Assembly: GCF_009905725.1 (NCBI RefSeq)
Contig: NZ_JAAAKV010000004.1
Coordinates: forward strand, 310,001 to 374,000
From: Emticicia sp. CRIBPO
Lineage (GTDB): Bacteria; Bacteroidota; Bacteroidia; Cytophagales; Spirosomataceae
Length of the DNA: 64,000 nt
Reading direction: 5' to 3'
The notes beneath the pieces were generated by a model that was not told the origin of the DNA, made no database searches, and saw only the letters and a list, made by a program, of their open reading frames with translations. Shown piece after piece: positions 1 through 9,111 of this stretch; the stretch's first letter is position 1, and each line of letters opens with the position of its first letter. Made by a program: the position numbers and the translations under genes.

Positions 1-68
1 ACAGTACCAAACGGATTGGAAAGGCAGTCACGCTTATTTGAAACAAGGTAGTCCCCCAGAACATCAGA

Positions 69-101
69 AAAACAGGAACCGATCGTTACGATTCCTGTTT
101 T
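69..101 (-). terminator. Terminator of the dehydratase gene
   Basis: A 10-bp perfect inverted repeat (AAAACAGGAA / TTCCTGTTTT) with a 13-nt loop lies about 57 nt past the stop of the minus-strand dehydratase. Both arms end in A/T runs, so it can act in either direction and could also serve a plus-strand gene ending left of the window. Confidence 0.75.
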
Positions 102-157
102 CAATCCTATTTTATGAGGAGAATGTCCGGATTCTATCTCGGTTCTGAATTTCATTC

Positions 158-1885
158 TTAATGTGATTCTCTCTTAACTTCACTGCCAGAGTGCCCGATA
201 AGGAAATCCAGGTCGGCTCCTTCGCTGGCCTGGTTGACAGTTTCTATATACATTTTGGTATAGCCCCGGTTGTAGCCCAGATCAAGAGGCACCCAGGCTT
301 TTCTCCTTTCTGCCAGCTCTTCGTCAGAAACATGCAGGTGTATTTTTTTGGCTCTTACGTCGGTTTCAATGATGTCACCATTTTGTATCAGGGCAAAAGG
401 GCCGCCTACAGCAGATTCAGGGGAAACGTGCAGGAAGCAGGTCCCGTAGGCCGTTCCGCTCATTCTGCCGTCCGAAATCCGCACCATATCGGTCACGCCT
501 TTGTCTATGACTTTTTTCGGCATTGCCATGTTGCCTACTTCAGGCATACCCGGGTAGCCTTTCGGTCCGCAGTTTTTCAGGACCATCACAGAGTTTTCAT
601 CAATATCCAGGTCAGGATCATCCACTCTTGCATGGTAGTCTTCGATCGTTTCGAAAACCACGGCTTTGCCTTTATGTTTTAATAAATGTTCAGACGCCGC
701 CGATACTTTGATTACCGCTCCGTCCGGGCAAAGGTTGCCTTTCACAACGGTTATGCCCCCTTCCTCTATCAAAGGTTTTGAAGCAGGTGTAATCACCTCT
801 TCATTCCAGTTACGGGCATTTTTAGAGTTTTCTACGATGGTTTTGGTATTGACAGAAATCGCATCGTTTCTTAATTTATCAGCTATTTCCCTGATCACTA
901 CAGGCAATCCTCCGGCATAGTAAAAATCTTCCATCAGGTATTTTCCTGAAGGCATCAGGTTGACTAACAGCGGTATACTGCTGCCAAATTTATCAAAATC
1001 ATCAAGGCTCAGATCAACACCGACACGCTTGGCAATGGCCAGCAGGTGAAGGATCAGGTTCGTGGAGCCCCCTACAGCGGCATTTATTTTGATAGCATTT
1101 TCAAATGCTCCGGGCGTTAATACTTTAGAAATGGTGAGGTTTTCTTTGACCATTTCCACAGCCCTGATGCCTGACATGTGTGCCAGCATCTTTTTCCTCG
1201 AGTCTACAGCCGGAATCGCCGAAATGCCCGGCAAGGTTAAGCCGAGGGCCTCTGTCATGACAGCCATGGTCGAGGCCGTGCCCATTGTGGAGCAATGTCC
1301 TGCACTCCGGCTCATACACGATTCTGCTTCGTCAAATTCTTCTGCTGTCATTTTTCCGGTCCTGAGGTCATCTGCAAAACGCCAGACATGCGTTCCTGAA
1401 CCAATGATGCCCCCCTGGAAACGGCCGTTAAGCATCGGTCCGCCGGGTACTACAATCGTCGGGAGGTCCACACTTGCTGCTCCCATAACCAGCGAAGGTG
1501 TCGTCTTATCACATCCTGTCAGTAAAACCACCGCATCAAAAGGATTGCCCCTTATACTTTCTTCTACGGTCATCGCAGCCAGGTTACGGTAAAGCATGGC
1601 TGTCGGGCGGATGATCGTTTCTCCGAGCGACATGACCGGAAACTCCAGAGGAAATCCTCCGGCCTCATAAACCCCGTTTTTTACAAATTGGGCAATCTCC
1701 CTGAAGTGCCCGTTGCAGGGTGTAGTTTCAGACCAGGTATTACAGATCCCGATCACAGGTTTTCCTTTAAACTGATGGGAAGGGTATCCTTGATTCTTCA
1801 TCCAAGAGCGGTAGATCATACCGTCTTTGCCACCTTTTCCGAACCAATCCTGACTTCTTAAACTCGTTTTTTGATCATCTGACAT
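158..1885 (-). CDS. IlvD/Edd-family sugar-acid dehydratase, L-arabinonate dehydratase type
   Basis: A 575-aa dehydratase of the IlvD/Edd family that removes water from an aldonic acid to give a 2-keto-3-deoxy acid. The N-terminus (LRSQDWFGKGGKDGMIYRSW) and the ending closely match the L-arabinonate dehydratase subgroup as I recall it, better than true dihydroxy-acid dehydratase IlvD. The three expected [2Fe-2S] cysteines are present: C57 in TPCNGH, C125 in TGCDKTTPS and C198 in GHCSTMG. The catalytic-serine loop SDGRMSG has S476. The ATG at 1885 follows a purine-rich AGGAAGGAA. It is monocistronic here, with a terminator past its end. The substrate could be another sugar acid such as D-xylonate or L-fuconate. 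A NUDIX-type sugar-like regulator lies two genes away. Confidence 0.85.
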   Translation of the reverse strand: MSDDQKTSLRSQDWFGKGGKDGMIYRSWMKNQGYPSHQFKGKPVIGICNTWSETTPCNGHFREIAQFVKNGVYEAGGFPLEFPVMSLGETIIRPTAMLYRNLAAMTVEESIRGNPFDAVVLLTGCDKTTPSLVMGAASVDLPTIVVPGGPMLNGRFQGGIIGSGTHVWRFADDLRTGKMTAEEFDEAESCMSRSAGHCSTMGTASTMAVMTEALGLTLPGISAIPAVDSRKKMLAHMSGIRAVEMVKENLTISKVLTPGAFENAIKINAAVGGSTNLILHLLAIAKRVGVDLSLDDFDKFGSSIPLLVNLMPSGKYLMEDFYYAGGLPVVIREIADKLRNDAISVNTKTIVENSKNARNWNEEVITPASKPLIEEGGITVVKGNLCPDGAVIKVSAASEHLLKHKGKAVVFETIEDYHARVDDPDLDIDENSVMVLKNCGPKGYPGMPEVGNMAMPKKVIDKGVTDMVRISDGRMSGTAYGTCFLHVSPESAVGGPFALIQNGDIIETDVRAKKIHLHVSDEELAERRKAWVPLDLGYNRGYTKMYIETVNQASEGADLDFLIGHSGSEVKRESH

Positions 1886-1997
1886 TTCCTTCCTGCGTTT
1901 GGTTGAATAATATTAATGCCCTAAAGATAGGGAAATCGGTCTTTTTTTCGTTTTTTTGCAAAAAAATTTATGCAAAATATTAATTATAAATCGTGCT

Positions 1998-3245
1998 ATG
2001 AACCTATTTGAAAGTTTTGATGAAATTGTTTCAGGCGATTTCTACAAGCAAATAGAACTTAATACAGAAGATCAACTGGGAGATTTCCCGGCCGCACTTA
2101 ACGGAATCTTTTACACCCTGGTAGCTGGTTTGATCAGAAGGTCAAACAGTGACATGAGCTCCAGCATGCTCTTCAATCAGATACAGGAAAAGTACCAGAA
2201 AGTATCACAGATCGGTGAGCTGTCCGAACAAATAGAAAAGAAGGAAGGTTTTCAGAAAATCGCTGCTGAGGGTGGTAGAATCATCAGCCAGATATTCCCT
2301 GCCTTCAAAAGTCCGCTGGTGAGCATGATCAGTTCTTATGCCAACACCAGCAAGAATTCCACTGTTTTGTTTTCCGGTCTTACGGCTTCTATACTGATCA
2401 GTTTATTAGGTAAGAAAATCAAGAGTGATAAATTCGATAAAGACGATCTTGTTAATTTCCTCAAGCAGCATCACGAGCCTTTGTTTGCCAAAGCTCCTGC
2501 CAGCCTGATGGAAAAAATGATCCCGGCCCTGGGTCTTCAGGAATTGAGTCTGATGAAATATGCTCCGAGCAAGAAAACAGAGAGCAGTTCTAAAAATACA
2601 GAGAATAAGGCAGTAGAGGAAACGAAATATACAGACCATAGCCATGATTCTGACGGAGAATCAGCCGTCAGTAAAAAAGTGGTGATCATCGGTCTTATTG
2701 TGGTGTTCCTTGGTGTGGTAGGCTATCTTCTGTACAGCAAAGGCATCGTTAATTTCGACACTTTGTTCAGTAAGTCGGAAACCCCGGCTGAAACCGTGGA
2801 TGAAGATGCTGTTGGGGAAGACTCCCTGGCGTTTCAGAGCTCTGTAGATACGTCTTTACTGGCTACCGACACCACCGCCAAGGCCGCTGTAGTTGCGACG
2901 CCTCCTGCGGCAGGTGCGGGCTTAAAAGAATACCTTCAGGATCCTGCTGCACCAGCTGGCAAAGAGTTTGAATTGAAATCGGTGAAATTTGCTCCGAATT
3001 CTTCAACACTTAATGAATCGACCAACCCTGAAGTATCGGAACTTTCAGGACTTATGCAAGCAAATTCGGGCATTGATATCAAAATCATCGGCTATGAGGA
3101 AAACGGCGATGCCAAGATTGCTTTAAGACGTGCTTTTGCCATCAAAAGAATCCTTCTGGCAAACGGCATTAAAAACATCAGAATGGATGCAGTTTCCGGC
3201 GGAGCCGGTAAATTCTCTCCGAAAGTGGTGGTTTTAAGAAAGTAA
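1998..3245 (+). CDS. DUF937-like membrane protein with OmpA-like C-terminus
   Basis: A 415-aa protein from the ATG at 1998; an upstream in-frame ATG at 1956 would add 14 residues but lies in an A/T run. The helical N-terminal half (about residues 10-185) resembles DUF937 (YidB-like). A charged linker follows, then one membrane helix (about 227-246), an acidic Ala/Thr-rich linker, and a C-terminal domain (about 320-415) with the layout of an OmpA-like peptidoglycan-binding module (KFAPNSSTLNES, RRAFAIKRILLANGIKNIRM). The expected topology is a cytoplasmic DUF937 part with the OmpA-like part in the periplasm. It is divergent from the dehydratase and ends 2 nt before the end of the convergent NUDIX gene. 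Its function is unknown; both domain calls are by eye. Confidence 0.7.
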   Translation: MNLFESFDEIVSGDFYKQIELNTEDQLGDFPAALNGIFYTLVAGLIRRSNSDMSSSMLFNQIQEKYQKVSQIGELSEQIEKKEGFQKIAAEGGRIISQIFPAFKSPLVSMISSYANTSKNSTVLFSGLTASILISLLGKKIKSDKFDKDDLVNFLKQHHEPLFAKAPASLMEKMIPALGLQELSLMKYAPSKKTESSSKNTENKAVEETKYTDHSHDSDGESAVSKKVVIIGLIVVFLGVVGYLLYSKGIVNFDTLFSKSETPAETVDEDAVGEDSLAFQSSVDTSLLATDTTAKAAVVATPPAAGAGLKEYLQDPAAPAGKEFELKSVKFAPNSSTLNESTNPEVSELSGLMQANSGIDIKIIGYEENGDAKIALRRAFAIKRILLANGIKNIRMDAVSGGAGKFSPKVVVLRK

Positions 3246-3247
3246 TA

Positions 3248-3955
3248 TCAGATCAGACTTTCGACATTCGGTACAAAATATAAGTTGTAAGAGGTGTTTT
3301 TCTCATATTTGGATTTGTCCAGGGTATAGAGGAAAGCACCTTTTTTCGAAAAGCCCCTCTGCTTCTCTTCCAGTTTAACCAAAAGCCCCGAAGCCAGTAT
3401 CTTCCTGCTGAAATTTCTCTTATCAAATTTTGAATCAAAAATAGCCTCATAAAGGGTCTGTATCTGCGGAATGGTGAATTTCTCGGGAAGCAGTTCAAAG
3501 CCGACCGGATGAAACGCCGCCTTGCTCCGCAGCCTGTCTATGGCATGCCTGACAATTTGTTCGTGGTCAAAAAGCAGTTCAGGAAGTTTCTTCAGAGAAA
3601 ACCATCTGGCCTGGTATTTTTCTGAAATATTGAGGTCGTAGTCAGATACATTGATCAGTGCTTTGTAAGTGACGGAAACGGTCCGTTCAACAGGGTCACG
3701 CTTCGGGTCTCCGAAAGTAGATAATTGTTCAAGGTAGATATTGTTAAGGCCGGTCAGTTCAAAAAGTATCCTTTCTGCTGCTTCATTCAGGCTTTCGTCG
3801 GGTTTCAGCCACCCACCCATGAGCGACCAGACATCTTTTTCCTGTTCAATACCTCTTTTTACGAGTAAAAGTTTAAGTTCTTCGCCGTCAAATCCGAAGA
3901 TAATGGAATCCAAAGCTACCAGGCATTTGGTCTGTTTTAAATAAAGGTCGAGCAT
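3248..3955 (-). CDS. NrtR/AraR-type NUDIX transcriptional regulator
   Basis: A 235-aa protein: N-terminal NUDIX fold (about 8-145) followed by a winged-helix C-terminus (about 150-235; LPEKFTIPQIQTLYEAIF, NFSRKILASGLL), the architecture of NrtR/AraR regulators. The NUDIX box (residues 48-70) keeps G48, E54, R62, E66 and G69 but has I63 and L67 where catalytic NUDIX enzymes have Glu. It is therefore probably a ligand sensor without hydrolase activity, as reported for Bacteroidota sugar regulators of this family. I chose the ATG at 3955; a longer form would need a TTG at 3985. The nearby sugar-acid dehydratase makes a pentose-type effector plausible, but this is inference. Confidence 0.8.
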   Translation of the reverse strand: MLDLYLKQTKCLVALDSIIFGFDGEELKLLLVKRGIEQEKDVWSLMGGWLKPDESLNEAAERILFELTGLNNIYLEQLSTFGDPKRDPVERTVSVTYKALINVSDYDLNISEKYQARWFSLKKLPELLFDHEQIVRHAIDRLRSKAAFHPVGFELLPEKFTIPQIQTLYEAIFDSKFDKRNFSRKILASGLLVKLEEKQRGFSKKGAFLYTLDKSKYEKNTSYNLYFVPNVESLI

Positions 3956-4168
3956 CTTTGTCAATTTGAGGGGCAATTTATTCAAAAATAAACAAATTCT
4001 CTGAAATAAGAATATTTTGAGAAAGTGTTTGACTTAAATTTCAATATTTAGATTTTTTCTCGATGATTATACGAGCTTTCAGGCATGACAGAAACAGAAA
4101 CGAATCAGATGCTTGGGGTTCCTGAGGGCATTCCGGGATAAAATTGAGGTACTCTCAGTATGACCATG

Positions 4169-4176
4169 TATCTTTG
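4169..4176 (+). promoter_or_regulatory. Bacteroidota-type -7 element upstream of the ABC ATPase gene
   Basis: TATCTTTG fits the Bacteroidota -7 consensus TAnnTTTG and lies 23 nt before the ATG. A TTG sits 22 nt further upstream, slightly beyond the usual spacing for the -33 TTG. Confidence 0.45.
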
Positions 4177-4199
4177 TTTTTATTTAAGCAGAATTTTTG

Positions 4200-5162
4200 A
4201 TGATAGAACTCCGGAATCTTTCTTATGAAATTGGCCCATTGTCAATTTTGAAGAATGTTTCTTTGACCGTCGGCAAAGGAAGTATTTTAGGACTGATCGG
4301 TGAAAGCGGATCCGGGAAATCGAGCCTGTTAAAGCTGGCGGCAGGTTTAAATGAACCTTCTTCCGGGGAAGTACTGCTTGACGGGCAGAAAATCGACCCG
4401 CCTTCAGAAAAACTTATTCCCGGACATCCTGAGATCAAGATCGTTACCCAGCATAATTCCCTGTTTCCCAATGTCACCATCCGGGAGAACGTGGCTTATG
4501 AACTGCGTTTTTTTAAAAAGGAATACACAGAAAAACGGGTAAAAAAGCTTTTGCAAATGACGGGCATCGCCCACCTGGCCGACAGGTATCCGCGTGAAGT
4601 TTCAGGCGGAGAGCTGCAAAGGGCCCTGATTGCCAAATCTGTCGCTGATGAGCCGAAGGTTTTATTGCTCGATGAACCCTTCAGTAACCTCGACAGGAAT
4701 ATCAAGCGTAAAATCAATATCGCCCTGCAAAAAATTATCAGGGAGGAAAACATAGCCTGTATTTTCGTCACCCACGAAATCGCCGATGCTTTCGGTATGG
4801 TAGATGAACTGGTCGTGCTCAGAAAAGGAAAGATCATCCAGAAAGGGAAGGTGGAGGAATTATATCATCATCCTAAAAACTTCTATGTGGCCAACCTCAC
4901 CGGGGCAGGAAATTTTATCAAAAATAGCAGACTCAATAAAGATGAAGAATCCGGAAACCTGCTCATCAGGCCTGAGGATATTTCTTTATCAGATTCCGGC
5001 GAATTCGAAGGGGTGATCAAAAGAAATATATTTTTAGGCCCGTTTTATGAAGTCCACCTCGAGTGGGACGGAACTGAATTGTTTTTTTTCTCAAAAGAAA
5101 AACTGGAAGAAGGTGCTATCCTGAAGTTTGACATTCTGAAATCCGTCGGCCTGGGAGCCTGA
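4200..5162 (+). CDS. ABC transporter ATP-binding protein, PotA/FbpC-like
   Basis: A 320-aa ATPase of the importer type that couples ATP hydrolysis to substrate uptake. Walker A is GESGSGKS (34-41), the signature VSGGELQ (134-140), Walker B LLLDEP (155-160) and the switch His in FVTHE (H192). The C-terminal 70 residues resemble a TOBE-type regulatory domain (LLIRPEDISL). This layout is typical of polyamine, iron or molybdate importers. There is no permease or binding-protein gene nearby, so the partner must be elsewhere or the substrate is unknown. The ATG at 4200 is preferred to the TTG one codon earlier. The gene ends 1 nt before the convergent hpt gene. Confidence 0.85.
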   Translation: MIELRNLSYEIGPLSILKNVSLTVGKGSILGLIGESGSGKSSLLKLAAGLNEPSSGEVLLDGQKIDPPSEKLIPGHPEIKIVTQHNSLFPNVTIRENVAYELRFFKKEYTEKRVKKLLQMTGIAHLADRYPREVSGGELQRALIAKSVADEPKVLLLDEPFSNLDRNIKRKINIALQKIIREENIACIFVTHEIADAFGMVDELVVLRKGKIIQKGKVEELYHHPKNFYVANLTGAGNFIKNSRLNKDEESGNLLIRPEDISLSDSGEFEGVIKRNIFLGPFYEVHLEWDGTELFFFSKEKLEEGAILKFDILKSVGLGA

Positions 5163-5163
5163 T

Positions 5164-5694
5164 TCAGTCGGCTTTGACCAGTATCTCTTCGCTGTTGCGG
5201 CCATAGCCATTATAATCGAGACCAAAGCCTACTACAAATTTATTTTCAATTTCAAACCCGAGATAATCGATTTTATGATCGAATTTCATGGCTGAAGGCT
5301 TATGCAGCAAAGTGATGGTCCTGATAGACGCAGGGTTGCCTTTTTGAAGGGTATTGATCAGAAAATCAAGGGTAAAGCCCGTGTCCACAATGTCTTCGAC
5401 GATCACCACATGCCTTCCTTCAATGGGCGTACTTAAGCCGATCAGCTCCCTGATTTTGCCTGAAGAAGCCATGTTATGGTAAGAATTAACCTTAAGAAAA
5501 CTCACTTCACAAGAAACATTGATTTGCTTGAACAGCTCGGAAAGAAACATGAATGAGCCGTTCAGTATGCCCAGGAACAAGGGATTCTGACCTGCCATGT
5601 CGTGATTGATCTGTGTGGCGAGCTCAGTTATACGCTCCCGGATTTGTTCCTTGTTCAAAAAGGTTTTAAACTTTAAATCCTGAATGGTGATCAT
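5164..5694 (-). CDS. hpt: Hypoxanthine phosphoribosyltransferase
   Basis: A 176-aa type I phosphoribosyltransferase for purine salvage: hypoxanthine (and probably guanine) plus PRPP gives IMP/GMP. The PRPP-binding motif VVIVEDIVDTG is at 96-106, and the hood/N-terminal part GILNGSFMFLSEL is typical of bacterial Hpt. The length is normal for the family and it is cytoplasmic. Its end abuts the ABC ATPase gene, transcribed toward it. The upstream region (5695-5965) is shared with the divergent TPR gene. Confidence 0.92.
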   Translation of the reverse strand: MITIQDLKFKTFLNKEQIRERITELATQINHDMAGQNPLFLGILNGSFMFLSELFKQINVSCEVSFLKVNSYHNMASSGKIRELIGLSTPIEGRHVVIVEDIVDTGFTLDFLINTLQKGNPASIRTITLLHKPSAMKFDHKIDYLGFEIENKFVVGFGLDYNGYGRNSEEILVKAD

Positions 5695-5965
5695 CGATTG
5701 TTTTCTGAAGGTTTATTTTGGAGTGCAAATAAAGATAATATTTGTTAAAAGTTAATCTTTTGATGGAAAACTATCCCTTATCAGTTAATTTTGAGCCTGT
5801 TTCTTTGACTTAAGAATATTTTAACCGGGAAACGGAAACCAGGTGAATTACATTCCCCCTTTTTCTTTACTCCTCCGGAAGAAGTTTCTCTTAAGTAAAA
5901 ATGACATTGAATTTTAAATCACAATTTCGGATAATCAAAAGCGTTTTTCATTAAAAAGTATAATA

Positions 5966-7186
5966 ATGCCCAAAAGAATCATTTGGTTGGTGTTTTTTCT
6001 CTTATGTGTGAGTGTTCAGGGATATTCTCAGTTGTTTTCATGGCTCGGATCGGATAAAAACAAAGCAAAACCTAATTTTTTATTGATGGACAGGGGGATT
6101 CAGATTGAAACCACAGTGGCCATTAATAACATGTATAATTTCAACTTTTATGAAGCAGAAAAAGACTTCAAATGGTTGAAGCTCAAATATCCCGATCACC
6201 CCATCGGTAGTTTCCTGTTGGGCCTGAATGACTGGTGGAAGATCGTTCCGGATACAAAAAATACCTCTTTTGACGAATCGTGCCATACCCATATGGATGA
6301 TGCCATTGATAAGGCTGAAGAGTTGTATGACGACAATTCGAAAAACAAGGAAGCGGCCTTTTTCCTGGCCGCTGCTTATTCTATCAAAGGCAGGCTGTAT
6401 TCAGAGCGTGAAAGATGGGTAAAAGCCGCCTGGGCCGGGAAGCAGGCCCTGAAATACCTGGATTACAGCAGGGGAGAGGAAAATATCAATCCTGAGCTGC
6501 TGTTTGGTGACGGGGTCTATAATTATTACTCCAAATGGATCAACGAGAATTATAAGTCGTTAAAACCCCTGCTGACCTTTTTCAGAAAAGGAAACAAAGC
6601 TCTCGGGATCAAACAACTGGAGTACGTTTCCAACAATGCTTTTTATTCAAGAATGGAAGCCCGCTACTTCCTGGTACAGATATATTCGATGGAGGGACAG
6701 CCGGCTAAGGGCCTGACCATGGCCCGGCAGATGCATGCTTTGTATCCTAATAATGCTTTTTTTCATCGCTATGTGGCCCGTAATTCCTTTGCTATCGGTC
6801 GCCTGGATGAAGCCGAGACTTATGCCAGGGAACTGCTCGACCGCCTGGACACCAAAAGCTATGGTTATGGTGACGTAGACGGCAGGTATGCTGCCTACAT
6901 CATTGCTTATATCAACGAGCATATGAGACGTGATTACGCTCAGGCCAAAGTATACTACATGAGGTGCATCAATTACGCAAAAAACAATAATTCAGAAGAT
7001 TCGGGTTATTACCTGGGTTCTAACATGGCCCTGGGGAGAATTGCCGAGTCGGAGTCTGCCTGGGCAGATGCGGCGTCTTATTATAAGGAAGTAATGGACA
7101 AGGCAGATAAGAAGTCGGATAGCTACAAAGAGGCAAAAAAAGCGGCAGGTGAATTAAAAGCCAAGCAGAAGAAAAAGAAAAAGTAG
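5966..7186 (+). CDS. Secreted tetratricopeptide-repeat protein
   Basis: A 406-aa protein with a clear signal peptide (residues 1-21, cleavage after VQGYS) and helical TPR-like repeats through most of the mature part, for example AEKDFKWLKLKYPDHPIG and LDEAETYARELLDRL. The C-terminus is Lys-rich and ends in six lysines. It is probably periplasmic or envelope associated. No catalytic motif is seen and no specific function can be assigned. A terminator hairpin overlaps its stop codon, so it is likely monocistronic. Confidence 0.8.
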   Translation: MPKRIIWLVFFLLCVSVQGYSQLFSWLGSDKNKAKPNFLLMDRGIQIETTVAINNMYNFNFYEAEKDFKWLKLKYPDHPIGSFLLGLNDWWKIVPDTKNTSFDESCHTHMDDAIDKAEELYDDNSKNKEAAFFLAAAYSIKGRLYSERERWVKAAWAGKQALKYLDYSRGEENINPELLFGDGVYNYYSKWINENYKSLKPLLTFFRKGNKALGIKQLEYVSNNAFYSRMEARYFLVQIYSMEGQPAKGLTMARQMHALYPNNAFFHRYVARNSFAIGRLDEAETYARELLDRLDTKSYGYGDVDGRYAAYIIAYINEHMRRDYAQAKVYYMRCINYAKNNNSEDSGYYLGSNMALGRIAESESAWADAASYYKEVMDKADKKSDSYKEAKKAAGELKAKQKKKKK

Positions 7187-7208
7187 GAGCGTTGCTGCCC
7201 CTACTTTT
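7181..7208 (+). terminator. Terminator overlapping the TPR gene stop codon
   Basis: AAGTAGG and CCTACTT form a 7-bp stem around a 12-nt loop, followed by TT. The TAG stop is inside the left arm. Confidence 0.6.
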
Positions 7209-7230
7209 ACATTCTTCCGTTCCGGATTTC

Positions 7231-7701
7231 TCAGGGAATAGGAAGTACCTTCGTGTTTTTGAAGGTCGATAAGATCACCATGGTCTGAGTGCTGGCCACT
7301 ACCTCAATTTCATTGATAGTTTCCATGATCAGCCTTTGATAAGAGGCTATGTCTTTTGCTATAACTTTCAACAGGAAGTCGCAAGACCCTGTCACGTGAT
7401 GACATTCTATAATTTCGGGTACACGCTCAATCGTATCTACGAAGGCCTCTGTGATCGACTTACGGTGACCTGACAAGGTTACCTGTACGAAGGTCATGAC
7501 ACCCAGTCCTACTTTCTCACGGTCTATCTGTGCATGGTAGCTTTCGATGATGCCGGAGTTTTCCAGTTTCTTTACCCTTTCGAGCGTAGGTGCAGGAGAA
7601 AGCCCGATTTCTTTAGACAATTGAGCATTCGTAATTTTTCCGTTGCTTTGGAGGATCTCGAGAAGTTTGTGATCTATCTGGTCTAGTTTATTAACAGCCA
7701 T
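7231..7701 (-). CDS. Lrp/AsnC family transcriptional regulator
   Basis: A 156-aa regulator with the family layout: N-terminal helix-turn-helix (about 5-50; LDQIDHKLLEILQSNGKI, then LSKEIGLSPAPTLERVKKLE) and a C-terminal RAM/ActD ligand-binding domain (about 70-145; VTGSCDFLLKVIAKD). Such proteins form octamers and respond to amino acids. The target is not apparent from the neighbours; autoregulation is common in the family. It is convergent with the TPR gene. Confidence 0.9.
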   Translation of the reverse strand: MAVNKLDQIDHKLLEILQSNGKITNAQLSKEIGLSPAPTLERVKKLENSGIIESYHAQIDREKVGLGVMTFVQVTLSGHRKSITEAFVDTIERVPEIIECHHVTGSCDFLLKVIAKDIASYQRLIMETINEIEVVASTQTMVILSTFKNTKVLPIP

Positions 7702-8065
7702 CTTTTTGAGTTATTTGTTGATATCAAAATATAATTTGGTGCAAATTTATAAATTTAAATTTTAATTCTACAATATGAGCCAATTATAAATTAAAATAAC
7801 TGAAAAATTCTTTCTGTTTTTTTCTTAAAGAATGTTAAAATCCGGTGCTTCAGAAGCAATCTTTCCTGATTCTGAATACGTCTCCTTCTCTTTGTGTGCA
7901 ATGCCTTCCCATACGTCATAATTTTTTGTCTTTTTTATTTCGTTTTTTATTATAAGATGTTTATTTTCGTATGTGATAAAAAGAAACAATAACTATGGCT
8001 GATCTTCAGCGTTATTGAAATTTTGATCTGTTACTTTTAAGTCTCAAACAAATCCATTTATTAAC
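7702..8065. other. AT-rich divergent promoter region
   Basis: A 364-bp gene-free stretch between the Lrp gene (minus) and the T9SS cargo gene (plus). On the minus strand TAAATTTG, near 7747-7754, fits a -7 element for the Lrp gene. I see no coding sequence or structured RNA. Confidence 0.4.
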
Positions 8066-9040
8066 ATGAAAAAATATTTTATTCTCCAACTGCTCTTCAT
8101 TTTCTGTCTGTCTGCAAAGGCACAAATTTCTTATAATTATGATGCTTCCGGCAACAGAATAAAAAGGACTTCCGGAGTTGTCACCTGTCCCACACTCAGT
8201 TGGGTCAATGCGTCCGTATGTAATTCCGGTGGAACTACAAAGTACCATGCAGAGGTCAGTGGTTTGACTGCCGGACAAACTGCCGAGTTTTCGATGGATG
8301 GCGGAGCCTGGACTCCCGCAAATATCGGTAGCAATGGTATTGATTATTATAAACCCGGAACAAGCTCTACACCTGTTTCTTTTCAGGCCAGACCTCAGGG
8401 GACGTCTTGCACACCTATTTCCGGAGCTTTGTCCGGACCGGGAAGTACTTGCGGCACTCCGATTTGTGGTACACTCAACTGGATTAATGCGGCAGTCTGC
8501 ACGACTGCCGGAGTTACCAAATTCCATGCAGAGGTAAGTGGGTTGGTTACAGGGCAAGTTGCAGAGTTTTCAATGGACGGCGGAGCATGGACCACAGCCA
8601 ATTACGGAACCAACGGTATCGATTATTATAAATCCGGAGCGGGCTCAACCCCGGTTTCATTTGAAGCCCGTATCAAATCGACGAGTTGCAGTTCAATTTA
8701 CGGTTCACTGGCCGGACCGGGTGGCAGCTGTTCAGGAGCACGTATGGCAGTAACAGAGATGGGAGTTGCAGAGAGCAAAGAAAACTTTAAATTGAAAGCA
8801 TATCCAAATCCGGTCGAGCATATTATGTCTTTTGAGTTCGCCGCATTAAATGATCAGCAGGTCGAATTGAATCTTTTAAATGTCAGTGGTAAAAAATTGC
8901 TGACAAAAAATATAAAAGCCAATAAAGGATTTAATAAGATTCAACTGGACCTGGGCACTTACCCATCAGGTGTTTATTTTGTGACCTTTTATCTTAATCA
9001 GAAAAGAGAAAATATAAGAGTTGTAAAGTCAGGCGAATAA
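8066..9040 (+). CDS. T9SS cargo protein with an RHS-like YD motif and two Cys-bounded repeats
   Basis: A 324-aa secreted protein. The signal peptide is 1-20 (SAKAQ). It is followed by ISYNYDASGNRIKRTSG, which reads like one YD repeat of an RHS protein. Two 89-residue repeats follow (41-129 and 134-222), each starting with C-x-TL-x-W-x-NA-x-VC, containing AEFSMDGGAWT and GIDYY, and ending in a Cys; paired cysteines suggest disulfides. The C-terminus (about 243-324; LKAYPNPVEHIMSFEF, YPSGVYFV) is a type A T9SS sorting domain, implying outer-membrane export and surface attachment or release. The repeat function is unknown to me. It borders the RHS locus but is on the opposite strand. Confidence 0.8.
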   Translation: MKKYFILQLLFIFCLSAKAQISYNYDASGNRIKRTSGVVTCPTLSWVNASVCNSGGTTKYHAEVSGLTAGQTAEFSMDGGAWTPANIGSNGIDYYKPGTSSTPVSFQARPQGTSCTPISGALSGPGSTCGTPICGTLNWINAAVCTTAGVTKFHAEVSGLVTGQVAEFSMDGGAWTTANYGTNGIDYYKSGAGSTPVSFEARIKSTSCSSIYGSLAGPGGSCSGARMAVTEMGVAESKENFKLKAYPNPVEHIMSFEFAALNDQQVELNLLNVSGKKLLTKNIKANKGFNKIQLDLGTYPSGVYFVTFYLNQKRENIRVVKSGE

Positions 9041-9071
9041 ATCATTAATTACTGCATTGATGTTTTGTACT

Positions 9072-9111
9072 GGTCTTTCAAAGGAATCATTAAGATACCT
9101 TTTGAAAGATC
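9072..9111 (+). terminator. Possible terminator after the T9SS cargo gene
   Basis: Imperfect inverted repeat GGTCTTTCAAAGG / CCTTTTGAAAGATC with one bulge, about 30 nt past the stop. There is no T-run, so assignment is weak. Confidence 0.35.

Noticed and set aside
1-68. Possible tail of a gene from beyond the left edge
   Set aside because: Short open frames exist on the plus strand, but 50 nt is too little to choose a frame or identify a product.
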